Source: Collinsella sp.
GTDB lineage: Bacteria; Actinomycetota; Coriobacteriia; Coriobacteriales; Coriobacteriaceae
Direction: 5' to 3'
Length of the DNA: 6,152 nucleotides
Assembly (NCBI GenBank): GCA_014871605.1
Contig: WGSQ01000105.1
Coordinates: 1-6,152, forward strand
Part shown: in pieces, positions 1 through 5,437 of the stretch
Layout of the letters: every line of letters starts with the position of its first letter
How positions within the stretch are numbered: the first letter of the stretch is position 1
The notes under the pieces: model-generated
Told to the model about the DNA's origin: nothing
The model's database searches: none
What the model saw: the letters and a program-made list of their open reading frames with translations, nothing else
Translations under genes and position numbers: made by a program

Positions 1-309
1 GCTGTTCCCATTAATTTGTCACCCTGTCTCAATGCGATTAACCAATGCCCTGAAGCCCAGCTCGTCAATTTTCGCTTCCGTGATGTTGAATACGGAAGCA
101 GAGCTCAGACTGAGTTTCTTCAAGCCGGGGGGTTGATATTGAGTTTGTCTGGGTCCTCTCTCGCATCGGATGGGTCAGAAGTGAGTGAGTGCTCCATTGA
201 AGGTTCGCGTGATGTAACCTTGCCTATCTACTTTTGCTATCGGCAAAATTCCTGGACTGATCGACACCAGACGGTTTTTCTGCACCTATTGCGTCATCTT
301 GCTTCGTGA
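1..309 (+). CDS. C-terminal part of a probable LysR-type transcriptional regulator (5' end outside the window)
   Basis: The frame is open from base 1 to the TGA at 307-309, giving 102 residues with no convincing internal start. A TTG at 16 has no Shine-Dalgarno sequence, so I read this as the tail of a longer gene. The pattern resembles the end of a LysR substrate-binding domain: a hydrophobic, glycine-containing stretch (LQAGGLILSLSGSSL), a variable segment, then LPIYFCYRQNSW and a final amphipathic helix (HQTVFLHLLRHL). In that family these correspond to the last strand-helix of the effector domain and the 'l.ly.vyrk...fl..l' ending. LysR proteins bind DNA through an N-terminal helix-turn-helix, which is not in the window. 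The product lies 119 bp upstream of an MFS transporter on the same strand, so it may regulate it; that is inference. The family assignment rests on a short, poorly conserved region and could be wrong. The reading frame being coding is more secure. Confidence 0.5.
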   Translation, partial: AVPINLSPCLNAINQCPEAQLVNFRFRDVEYGSRAQTEFLQAGGLILSLSGSSLASDGSEVSECSIEGSRDVTLPIYFCYRQNSWTDRHQTVFLHLLRHLAS

Positions 310-323
310 GATTAATTGGCTTT

Positions 324-350
324 GAGACGTCAAGTGATTATTGACGCCTT
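324..350. repeat. Imperfect inverted repeat between the regulator fragment and the MFS gene
   Basis: CGTCAA at 328-333 and TTGACG at 341-346 form a perfect 6-bp dyad around a 7-nt centre (gtgatta). After one mismatch, two further pairs and a G-U wobble extend it outward. It starts 15 nt after the regulator stop codon. No U-run follows, so it is a poor intrinsic terminator and could equally be a protein-binding operator for the MFS gene. Function is unknown. Confidence 0.35.
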
Positions 351-428
351 GCAACACATAGCTGACAGCTTTGCCCTCATGCTTTTCCAAGATTCCGATT
401 TAGATTGTTGGCTCTTGGAGGGCGGAGC

Positions 429-1589
429 ATGAAAAACCGTACGGTTTTGCTTTATATGACGTTCGTTTTTCTGTCGAACTTCAGCACCATTTTGTATTTT
501 CTAACTGTCTACCTTGAGTTCGTCGGGCTTTCGATGGTAGCGATTTCTAGCATGATGATTGCATATCAAGTGAGCAAGTTTATCCTTGAAGTTCCCACTG
601 GCTATATTGCCGATAGGTTTGGACGAAAGGTGAGCGGCCTCGTTGGCATTGTGGGAATGCTTGGATACTACGCCGCCCTGCTTCTCGTCCGTTCTCCTCT
701 GCTTTTAATCGGCGCGTTTGCTCTCAAAGGTTTTGCCGTTGCATGTGTGAGCGGATCCATAGAAGCGATTTACATTGACAGCGTCTCTCGGGACCAACTC
801 GTAAGACTTAATGTCGTTGAGCGATTTGTTTTCTATGCCTCTTATGCCATCTCCGCTTGCGTGGGCGGTTTCATTTCGTCTGTCGGTGCATATCTCATTG
901 GTCTTTCGGCAGATATCATCGCAATGGTGTTGACGTTGGTTGTCGTTGTCTGCATTCCTGGGATGCGAAGAGGGGGCACTGCGACGACACCTGAACATGG
1001 GATTAGCCCGAAGATGATCGGTGCCGCTATTGCGTGTAATGGCATTCTTCGTTCAGCGTTCATCATGGACTGTTCTCAGGCATTTGCTTTTGTCGCCCTG
1101 GAAGATTTTTTTTCACTGCTGCTTGCGGGTCGCGGAATGAATGCCGTCGCTTCGGGTGTGACCATTGCGGTCCAGCTCCTTGCCTCGGCCTCCATGGGGC
1201 TTATTGTGCCCAGTGTGATTGCTCATGTCGACAAGGGCCGTTTTGCGCGTATTTGCGGCATCGTGCGCCTTTCCCTGACTGCTCTGTTTTTGATTCCCTT
1301 TACTCCGGTCTATTTGCTGCCCGTGTTCTATGTACTGCAGACGGTCGCTTACTCGTTATTTGCGCCAATTAAATACTCAATTTTTCAAAATGCTGTCGAT
1401 TCTTCGATGCGCTGTTCACTAATTTCGGTCCAAAGCCAGATGGTGGCGGTGGGCGCTATCCTTTTCTATCTGTTCAATGCTGCGTTGAGCAGCATCGCGG
1501 GCATTCGAGTCATATTGCTTGTAGCGCTCGGGATATCTTCTTTGGTGTATATCCCCGCGCTCTTTCGTCTTACAAGTCAAAGGCCATGA
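429..1589 (+). CDS. MFS transporter (12-TM type efflux/permease family, substrate unknown)
   Basis: This is an integral membrane protein of 386 residues, a normal length for a 12-helix major facilitator. Hydrophobic segments run through the whole chain. The signature loop between helices 2 and 3 (motif A) is at residues 54-67: EVPTG followed by GYIADRFGRK. SGSIEAIYIDS at 108-118 in the helix 4 region is typical of the EVPTG-type MFS subgroup common in Gram-positives. A more polar stretch at about 179-195 (MRRGGTATTPEHGISPK) fits the central cytoplasmic loop between the two six-helix halves. The ATG at 429 is chosen over an in-frame TTG at 405 because GGAGGG at 417-422 sits six bases upstream of it. 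Members of this subgroup are usually annotated as proton-driven exporters of drugs or metabolites, but nothing here identifies the substrate. GC content is lower than in the neighbouring acetate genes (26/60 in 481-540, 31/60 in 1201-1260), which suggests a different history. A hairpin 33 nt after the stop probably ends its transcript. Confidence 0.9.
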   Translation: MKNRTVLLYMTFVFLSNFSTILYFLTVYLEFVGLSMVAISSMMIAYQVSKFILEVPTGYIADRFGRKVSGLVGIVGMLGYYAALLLVRSPLLLIGAFALKGFAVACVSGSIEAIYIDSVSRDQLVRLNVVERFVFYASYAISACVGGFISSVGAYLIGLSADIIAMVLTLVVVVCIPGMRRGGTATTPEHGISPKMIGAAIACNGILRSAFIMDCSQAFAFVALEDFFSLLLAGRGMNAVASGVTIAVQLLASASMGLIVPSVIAHVDKGRFARICGIVRLSLTALFLIPFTPVYLLPVFYVLQTVAYSLFAPIKYSIFQNAVDSSMRCSLISVQSQMVAVGAILFYLFNAALSSIAGIRVILLVALGISSLVYIPALFRLTSQRP

Positions 1590-1602
1590 GTATTTGGGCA
1601 CC

Positions 1603-1617
1603 GATAACTTATATATC
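1603..1617 (+). promoter_or_regulatory. AT-rich element with GATAACTT upstream of ackA1 (candidate promoter or regulatory site)
   Basis: GATAACTT at 1603-1610 runs into the AT-rich ATATATC just before the hairpin at 1623. The same octamer occurs upstream of the second acetate kinase at 2983-2990. Several -10-like hexamers can be read here (TATATA at 1610, TATATC at 1612), but none has a good -35 at 16-18 bp. It is a candidate only. Confidence 0.25.
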
Positions 1618-1622
1618 AACGC

Positions 1623-1656
1623 AATAAACCCGAGCGCGAGGGCGTTTGGGTTTATT
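1623..1656 (+). terminator. Long stem-loop between the MFS gene and ackA1: terminator and/or ackA1 leader hairpin
   Basis: AATAAACCC (1623-1631) pairs perfectly with GGGTTTATT (1648-1656). GAGCGC (1632-1637) pairs with GCGTTT (1642-1647) using two G-U pairs and closes a GAGG tetraloop. The result is about 15 continuous base pairs. The descending arm is U-rich (TTTATT, then ATTG), so it can act as an intrinsic terminator for the MFS transcript. It also lies 53 nt upstream of the ackA1 ATG. If the ackA1 promoter is the AT-rich segment just upstream, this hairpin would be inside the ackA1 5' leader. A very similar hairpin lies 52 nt upstream of pta. Confidence 0.75.
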
Positions 1657-1675
1657 ATTGAAGCGTATGTAACCT

Positions 1676-1692
1676 GGCGGCGCCACACCGCC
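1676..1692 (+). repeat. Small GC-rich stem-loop before the ackA1 ribosome-binding site
   Basis: GGCGG (1676-1680) can pair with CCGCC (1688-1692) around a 7-nt loop. The stem ends seven bases before the AGGGAG ribosome-binding site (1700-1705). It may insulate or present the RBS in the leader, but a 5-bp stem in GC-rich DNA can also occur by chance. Confidence 0.25.
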
Positions 1693-1709
1693 TGTTAGTA
1701 GGGAGACAC

Positions 1710-2888
1710 ATGAACGTTCTGGTCGTCAACGCAGGATCTTCGACGCTTAAGTATCAGGTCATCGATACCAAGTCCCACAAGGTGTCCGCAAAGGGCTCCT
1801 GCGAGCGCGTCTGCTTTACCGGCGGTACCTTCACCCACGCTGCCAACGGTTCCAAGAAGGTGACCGAGAACATTGAGTTCCCCGACCACAAGGTCGCCAT
1901 CGAGGTCGTTCTGAAGGACCTCGAGGCCAACGGCGTCAAGATTGAGGGCATCGGCCACCGTATCGTTCAGGGCGGTTGGTACTTTGGCGACTCCTCCCTC
2001 GTCGACGAGGACGTCCTCGCTAAGATCCGCGAGGTCGCCCCACTGGCGCCGCTGCACAACAACCCCGAGGCCAACGTTATCGAGTACTGCCTGGAGCAGT
2101 ATCCCGACCTGCCCAACGTCACGGTCTACGACACCGCTTTCCACTTCAACATGCCCGAGGTCGCCAAGACTTACGCCCTGCCCAAGGACGTCTGCGACAA
2201 GCTGCACATCCGTAAGTACGGCGCCCACGGCACCAGCTACCGTTACATTTCCAAGAAGGTCGCCGAGATGACCAACGGCGAGGCCCGCAAGGTCGTCGTG
2301 TGCCACATCGGCTCCGGCGCTTCCCTGTGCGCCATCGAGGACGGCAAGTGCATGGACACCACCATGGGCCTCACCCCGCTCGACGGCGTCATGATGGGCA
2401 CCCGCTGCGGCTCCATCGACCCGGCTACCGTGTGTTACCTGCAGCGCGAGGGCGGCTACACCTTCGACGAGGTCGACGAGATGATGAACAAGAAGTCCGG
2501 CCTTTTGGCTGTGACCGGTGGCAAGACCAACGACTGCCGCAACGTCGAGGAGCTCGCCGCCGCTGGCGACCCCGAGGCTCAGCTCGCCTTCGACATGTTC
2601 GTCTACAAGATTGCCGCCAAGGCCGCCGAGATGGCCACTTCCATGTGCGGCATGGACACCCTGGTCTTTACCGCCGGCATCGGCGAGCACGCTCCGGCTG
2701 TCCGCGCTGGCGTGGCCGACCGTCTGGCCTTTATGGGCGTCAAGATGGATCATGCCCGCAACGCCCTGCGTGGTGACGGCGCTTGGTGCCTGTCTGCCAA
2801 GGATTCCAAGGTCAAGATTTTCGTCATCCCCACGGACGAGGAGTTCATGATCGCTTCCGACGTCGAGCGCATCGTCAGCGGTAAGTAA
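1710..2888 (+). CDS. ackA: Acetate kinase, first copy, with non-consensus active-site motifs
   Basis: This is a cytoplasmic ASKHA-fold kinase: acetyl-phosphate + ADP <-> acetate + ATP, the ATP-forming step of acetate fermentation. Length is 392 residues, normal for the family (about 400). The start is ATG 1710, with AGGGAG at 1700-1705. Visible motifs are NAGSSTLKYQ (7-16), GHRIVQGG (82-89), APLAPLHN (110-117), the DTAFH motif (141-145), HGTSY (173-177), HIGSG (199-203), MMGTRCGSIDP (228-238), GIGEH (323-327) and TDEE (375-378). By motif alignment to Methanosarcina acetate kinase, N7, R84 (R91), D141 (D148), H173 (H180), R232 (R241) and E378 (E384) are all kept. Three positions differ: Tyr177 replaces His of HGTSH, Ser202 replaces Asn of HLGNG, and His327 replaces Asn of GIGEN. 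The downstream copy keeps the usual residue at each. Codon use is strongly biased to C/G endings, as in highly expressed genes, and argues against decay. The gene ends at its own terminator and so may be a single-gene unit. Acetate kinase is the likely activity; altered substrate range or kinetics is possible. Confidence 0.95.
   Translation: MNVLVVNAGSSTLKYQVIDTKSHKVSAKGSCERVCFTGGTFTHAANGSKKVTENIEFPDHKVAIEVVLKDLEANGVKIEGIGHRIVQGGWYFGDSSLVDEDVLAKIREVAPLAPLHNNPEANVIEYCLEQYPDLPNVTVYDTAFHFNMPEVAKTYALPKDVCDKLHIRKYGAHGTSYRYISKKVAEMTNGEARKVVVCHIGSGASLCAIEDGKCMDTTMGLTPLDGVMMGTRCGSIDPATVCYLQREGGYTFDEVDEMMNKKSGLLAVTGGKTNDCRNVEELAAAGDPEAQLAFDMFVYKIAAKAAEMATSMCGMDTLVFTAGIGEHAPAVRAGVADRLAFMGVKMDHARNALRGDGAWCLSAKDSKVKIFVIPTDEEFMIASDVERIVSGK
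1947..1972 (+). repeat. 26-bp direct repeat shared by the two acetate kinase genes (copy 1; copy 2 at 3290-3315)
   Basis: The bases coding for GIGHRIVQ plus two more are identical in both genes, including synonymous positions. The copies are 1343 bp apart and in the same codon register. It is part of homologous coding sequence rather than a mobile repeat. Confidence 0.9.
2436..2460 (+). repeat. 25-bp direct repeat shared by the two acetate kinase genes (copy 1; copy 2 at 3779-3803)
   Basis: The bases coding for YLQREGGY plus one are identical in both genes. The identity extends upstream through GSIDPATVC with only a few synonymous differences. The offset is again 1343 bp. Confidence 0.9.
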
Positions 2889-2902
2889 TTGATGCAAGGG
2901 GA

Positions 2903-2939
2903 GGGGACTGGATGGCCTTGTGCCGTTCAGCCCCCTTTT
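2903..2939 (+). terminator. Intrinsic terminator after the first acetate kinase gene
   Basis: GGGG (2903-2906), a bulged A, then CTGGAT and GGC pair with GCC, GTTCAG and CCCC (2922-2934) around a CTTGT loop. Two G-U pairs are included. The stem is followed by CTTTTATG. It starts 14 nt after the ackA1 stop codon. The strong stem with a short U-run suggests that most ackA1 transcripts end before the second copy. Confidence 0.8.
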
Positions 2940-2941
2940 AT

Positions 2942-2959
2942 GCTCTTTGGGCGAAGAGC
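2942..2959 (+). repeat. Second stem-loop just after the ackA1 terminator
   Basis: GCTCTT (2942-2947) and AAGAGC (2954-2959) form a perfect 6-bp stem with a TGGGCG loop, directly followed by TTAATAGATATTTATT. It could be a backup terminator for ackA1 or an operator at the edge of the ackA2 promoter region. The sequence alone does not decide. Confidence 0.45.
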
Positions 2960-3018
2960 TTAATAGATATTTATTGAACTCTGATAACTTCTTATTAAGG
3001 GTATGGCCGCCTTATAGG
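2960..3018 (+). promoter_or_regulatory. AT-rich candidate promoter region of the second acetate kinase gene
   Basis: An AT-rich stretch separates the ackA1 terminator from the ackA2 start. Possible pairs are TTAATA (2960-2965) with GATAAC (2983-2988) at 17 bp, or TTATTG (2971-2976) with TATTAA (2993-2998) at 16 bp. TTATAG at 3012-3017 is a further -10-like word. None is a strong match, so I mark the region rather than one site. It contains GATAACTT, also found upstream of ackA1. Confidence 0.35.
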
Positions 3019-3052
3019 TTTGCCGACCGTACTGTAATCACGAAGGAGTCTC

Positions 3053-4231
3053 ATGAACGTACTTGTTGTCAACGCCGGCAGCTCGAGCCTTAAATATCAG
3101 CTTTTGGATACCGATACCCGCGAGGTTTTCGCCAAGGGCAACTGCGAGCGTATCGGATCGGAGATGGGCGTCTTTGGTCACTCCGAGAACGGTGGCACCA
3201 AGCAGACCGAGGAGGTTCCCTTCCCCGATCATCGCTCTGCTATCGCTCGCGTGCTCGAGGAGCTCGAGAAGACCGACTTTACAATCGATGGCATCGGCCA
3301 CCGTATCGTTCAGGGTGGCTGGCACTTCGATGATTCCGCGGTTGTCGACGACGAGGTTATGGCCAAGATTCTTGAGGTGGCACCGCTTGCTCCGCTGCAC
3401 AACTACGGCGAGGCCGCAGCGATTGAGTATTGCCGTGAGAAGTATCCGGAGCTGCCCAACGTGGCGGTCTTCGACACCTCGTTCCACATGACCATGCCCG
3501 AGGTTGCCTACACCTACGCGCTGCCCAAGGACGTTTGCGACAAGTACCACGTGCGCAAGTACGGCGCCCACGGCACGAGCCACCGCTATGAGTGGATGAT
3601 GGCCAAGGAGATCCTGGGTTCGCGCTGCCACCGCCTGCTTTCGTGCCATCTGGGCAACGGTGCTTCGCTCGCTGCTATCGAGGACGGCGTGTGCCGCGAC
3701 ACCACGATGGGTCTCACGCCGCTCGATGGCCTGATGATGGGCACCCGTTGTGGTTCCATCGACCCGGCCACCGTGTGCTACCTGCAGCGCGAGGGCGGCT
3801 ACAGCTACCAGGAAGTCGATGACATGATGAACAAGCAGTCTGGTCTGCTTGCCATCTCGGGCATCTCCAACGACGCCCGCGACATCCGCACGCGCGCCTC
3901 CGAGGGCGACGAGCGCTGCCTGCTCGCCTTCGATATGTTCGCCTACAAGGCCATGCAGCAGGCCGGTTCCATGATTGCCTCCATGGCGGGCGTGGACACC
4001 ATTACCTTTACTGCCGGCATCGGCGAGAACGACTGGTCGATCCGCAAGGCTTTCTGCGGCTGCTTTGAGTGGGTGGGCGTGCGCATCGACAACAATAAGA
4101 ACCGCGAGGCCGTGGGCAACGGCCCGCAGGTCATCAGCGCTGCCGGCTCCGCCGTCACGGTCATGGTCATCCCCACCGACGAGGAATACATGATCGCCCA
4201 CGACGTCGAGCGCCTGACCAAGAACAACTAA
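3053..4231 (+). CDS. ackA: Acetate kinase, second copy, with canonical active-site motifs
   Basis: This has the same reaction and cytoplasmic role as the gene before it and the same length (392 residues). The start is ATG 3053, with AAGGAG at 3043-3048. Motifs are NAGSSSLKYQ (7-16), GHRIVQGG (82-89), APLAPLHN (110-117), DTSFH (141-145), HGTSH (173-177), HLGNG (199-203), MMGTRCGSIDP (228-238), GIGEN (322-326) and TDEE (375-378). The residues aligned with the catalytic set of Methanosarcina acetate kinase (N7, R84, D141, H173, R232, E378) are present. So are His177, Asn202 and Asn326, which the first copy has lost. Hand alignment gives about 59% identity to the first copy. They differ most at about 21-80, 180-197 and 345-370 and agree almost completely through 200-250. 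The duplication is therefore old rather than recent, unless the conserved core has been homogenised. The gene follows ackA1 after 164 bp containing a terminator and a promoter-like region, and it converges on pta. This copy is the safer candidate for the housekeeping enzyme. Confidence 0.96.
   Translation: MNVLVVNAGSSSLKYQLLDTDTREVFAKGNCERIGSEMGVFGHSENGGTKQTEEVPFPDHRSAIARVLEELEKTDFTIDGIGHRIVQGGWHFDDSAVVDDEVMAKILEVAPLAPLHNYGEAAAIEYCREKYPELPNVAVFDTSFHMTMPEVAYTYALPKDVCDKYHVRKYGAHGTSHRYEWMMAKEILGSRCHRLLSCHLGNGASLAAIEDGVCRDTTMGLTPLDGLMMGTRCGSIDPATVCYLQREGGYSYQEVDDMMNKQSGLLAISGISNDARDIRTRASEGDERCLLAFDMFAYKAMQQAGSMIASMAGVDTITFTAGIGENDWSIRKAFCGCFEWVGVRIDNNKNREAVGNGPQVISAAGSAVTVMVIPTDEEYMIAHDVERLTKNN
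3290..3315 (+). repeat. 26-bp direct repeat shared by the two acetate kinase genes (copy 2; copy 1 at 1947-1972)
   Basis: Identical to 1947-1972 at every base, encoding the start of the GIGHRIVQGG motif. Confidence 0.9.
3779..3803 (+). repeat. 25-bp direct repeat shared by the two acetate kinase genes (copy 2; copy 1 at 2436-2460)
   Basis: Identical to 2436-2460 at every base, encoding YLQREGGY plus one base. Confidence 0.9.
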
Positions 4232-4253
4232 CGCGCGCATTTGCAAGTAAACG

Positions 4254-4289
4254 AAAGGCCTCCAGAGCAACAGCTCCGGAGGCCTTTTT
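4254..4289. terminator. Strong bidirectional terminator between the convergent ackA2 and pta genes
   Basis: AAAGGCCTCC (4254-4263) pairs perfectly with GGAGGCCTTT (4278-4287). Inside it, after one A-C mismatch, GAGC (4265-4268) pairs with GCTC (4273-4276) around an AACA loop. On the + strand it ends in TTTTT, 22 nt after the ackA2 stop codon. On the - strand it ends in TTTCGTTTAC and lies 40 nt past the pta stop codon. It serves both genes and limits transcription of each into the other. Confidence 0.95.
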
Positions 4290-4329
4290 GCTAGCAGGTG
4301 GAAATTCCTGTCCCGAGGGGATATGTCCG

Positions 4330-5310
4330 CTACTCAGCCATCTGAGCCTGGACGGCGGTGATGGCCACGACACCCACGATGTCGTCAGCAGAGCAGCCGC
4401 GCGACAGATCGTTGACCGGCTTGGCGATGCCCTGCAGGATGGGGCCGTAGGCGTCGGCGCCGGCGAAGCGCTGGACCAGCTTGTAGCCGATGTTGCCGGC
4501 CTCGAGGTCGGGGAACACGAGCACGTTGGCCTTGCCGGCAACGGAGGAGCCGGGAGCCTTGAGCTGGGCGACGGTGGGGACGATGGCGGCGTCGAGCTGC
4601 AGGTCGCCGTCGATGGCGAGCTCGGGAGCCTTCTCCTTGCAGAACTTCACGGCCTCCTGGACCTTCTTGGCGACCTCGCCGCCAGCGGAGCCCATGGTGG
4701 AGTAGGAGAGCATGGCCACGTGCGGCTCAACGTTGCCCATGAAGGTGGACCAGGAGTGAGCGGAGGCGATGGCGATCTCGGAGAGCTCGTCGGAGGACGG
4801 GTTGATGTTGAGGCCGCAGTCGGCGAAGATCAGCGTGCCGTCAGTGCCGAACTGCGGGGTGTCGGTGCACATCACGAAGAAGGCCGAGACCAGCTTGGTG
4901 CCCGGGGCGGTCTTGAGGATCTGAAGCGCGGGGCGCAGGGTGTCGGCGGTGGAGTGGCAGGCGCCGGAGACCAGGCCGTCGGCATCGCCCATCTTGACCA
5001 TCATGGTGCCAAAGTAGGTGGCGTCCATCACCTGGGCGCGAGCCTGCTCGATGGTAACGCCCTTCTTGGCGCGGAGCTCGGCAAACTTCTGCGCGTACTC
5101 CTCGTGCTTCTCGGCATTGCGCGGGTCGATGACGGTGGCGCCGGGAACGTCGATCTCGTCAGGGTTGCCCAGGATGACGAGCTTTGCCAGGCCCTCCTCG
5201 ATGATTTTGTTTGCCGCGACGATGGTACGCGGATCCTCGCCCTCGGGCAGGACGATGGTCTTAAGGTCGGCCTTGGCGGCAGACTTCATACGGTTTAGGA
5301 AATCGCTCAT
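4330..5310 (-). CDS. pta: Phosphate acetyltransferase (phosphotransacetylase), class I
   Basis: This cytoplasmic enzyme catalyses acetyl-CoA + phosphate <-> acetyl-phosphate + CoA and supplies acetyl-phosphate to acetate kinase. The 326 residues match the short class I enzymes (about 330) without the N-terminal DRTGG and regulatory domains of the roughly 700-residue E. coli form. Motifs in order are LPEGEDPR (21-28), DGLVSGACHSTADTLRPAL (111-129), FADCGLNINPS (162-172), LSYSTMGSAGG (201-211), DGDLQLDAA (234-242), FPDLEAGNIGYKLVQR (266-281), AYGPILQGIAKPVNDLSRG (287-305) and CSADDIV (306-312). Ser303, Arg304 and Asp310 correspond to catalytic Ser309, Arg310 and Asp316 of the Methanosarcina enzyme by motif. 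The start is ATG at 5310-5308, preceded by AAGGAG (5320-5315). The gene is convergent with the two acetate kinase genes instead of forming an operon with them, and divergent from glf. A 10-bp hairpin lies 52 nt upstream, probably inside its leader. Confidence 0.96.
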   Translation of the reverse strand: MSDFLNRMKSAAKADLKTIVLPEGEDPRTIVAANKIIEEGLAKLVILGNPDEIDVPGATVIDPRNAEKHEEYAQKFAELRAKKGVTIEQARAQVMDATYFGTMMVKMGDADGLVSGACHSTADTLRPALQILKTAPGTKLVSAFFVMCTDTPQFGTDGTLIFADCGLNINPSSDELSEIAIASAHSWSTFMGNVEPHVAMLSYSTMGSAGGEVAKKVQEAVKFCKEKAPELAIDGDLQLDAAIVPTVAQLKAPGSSVAGKANVLVFPDLEAGNIGYKLVQRFAGADAYGPILQGIAKPVNDLSRGCSADDIVGVVAITAVQAQMAE

Positions 5311-5362
5311 GTTACTCCTTACAAGCGTTTTGCTAAGCTCCAGGCCCTCGGCTGTACACGAA

Positions 5363-5385
5363 TAAACCCGCTGCTAGCGGGTTTA
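5363..5385 (-). promoter_or_regulatory. Perfect 10-bp stem-loop in the probable pta leader (attenuator, terminator-like or stability element)
   Basis: TAAACCCGCT (5363-5372) and AGCGGGTTTA (5376-5385) form a perfect stem with a 3-nt loop. Read in the pta direction it ends in GGGTTTATTCG, a terminator-like shape with a short U-rich tail, 52 nt before the pta ATG. No gene ends here, because pta and glf diverge, so it is not an ordinary end-of-gene terminator. If pta transcription starts near the minus-strand TATAAT at 5443-5438, the hairpin is in the pta 5' UTR. It could then attenuate transcription or set mRNA stability. It shares arm sequence and spacing with the hairpin upstream of ackA1. 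Confidence 0.6.
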
Positions 5386-5437
5386 CCTTTCAATAATGTA
5401 CGCCGCGGTGCTTGAGCTTTCCTTGTGTGGCAAGCTC

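Noticed and set aside
16..309. A complete 97-residue small protein starting at TTG 16
   Set aside because: The frame is open to the window edge, no RBS precedes the TTG, and the sequence resembles the end of a LysR regulator.
405..428. TTG at 405 as the start of the MFS transporter
   Set aside because: The eight extra residues are not membrane-like, and GGAGGG at 417-422 is correctly spaced only for the ATG at 429.
1695..2897. A 400-codon open frame on the - strand covering the first acetate kinase gene
   Set aside because: It is a mirror of the biased codon use of ackA1. The translation is repetitive (rich in G, V, L, H, D), shows no family motif, and the sense strand encodes a clear acetate kinase.
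3038..4270. A 410-codon open frame on the - strand covering the second acetate kinase gene
   Set aside because: Same artefact: low-complexity composition, no motif, and it would run across the terminator at 4254-4289.
4295..4310. Palindromic GGAAATTCC with flanking CAGG/CCTG downstream of pta
   Set aside because: The stem is short and AT-centred with no U-run. The much stronger hairpin at 4254-4289 explains termination.
4288..5298. A 336-codon open frame on the + strand covering pta
   Set aside because: It is the antisense shadow of a confidently identified phosphotransacetylase and has no RBS or recognisable domain.
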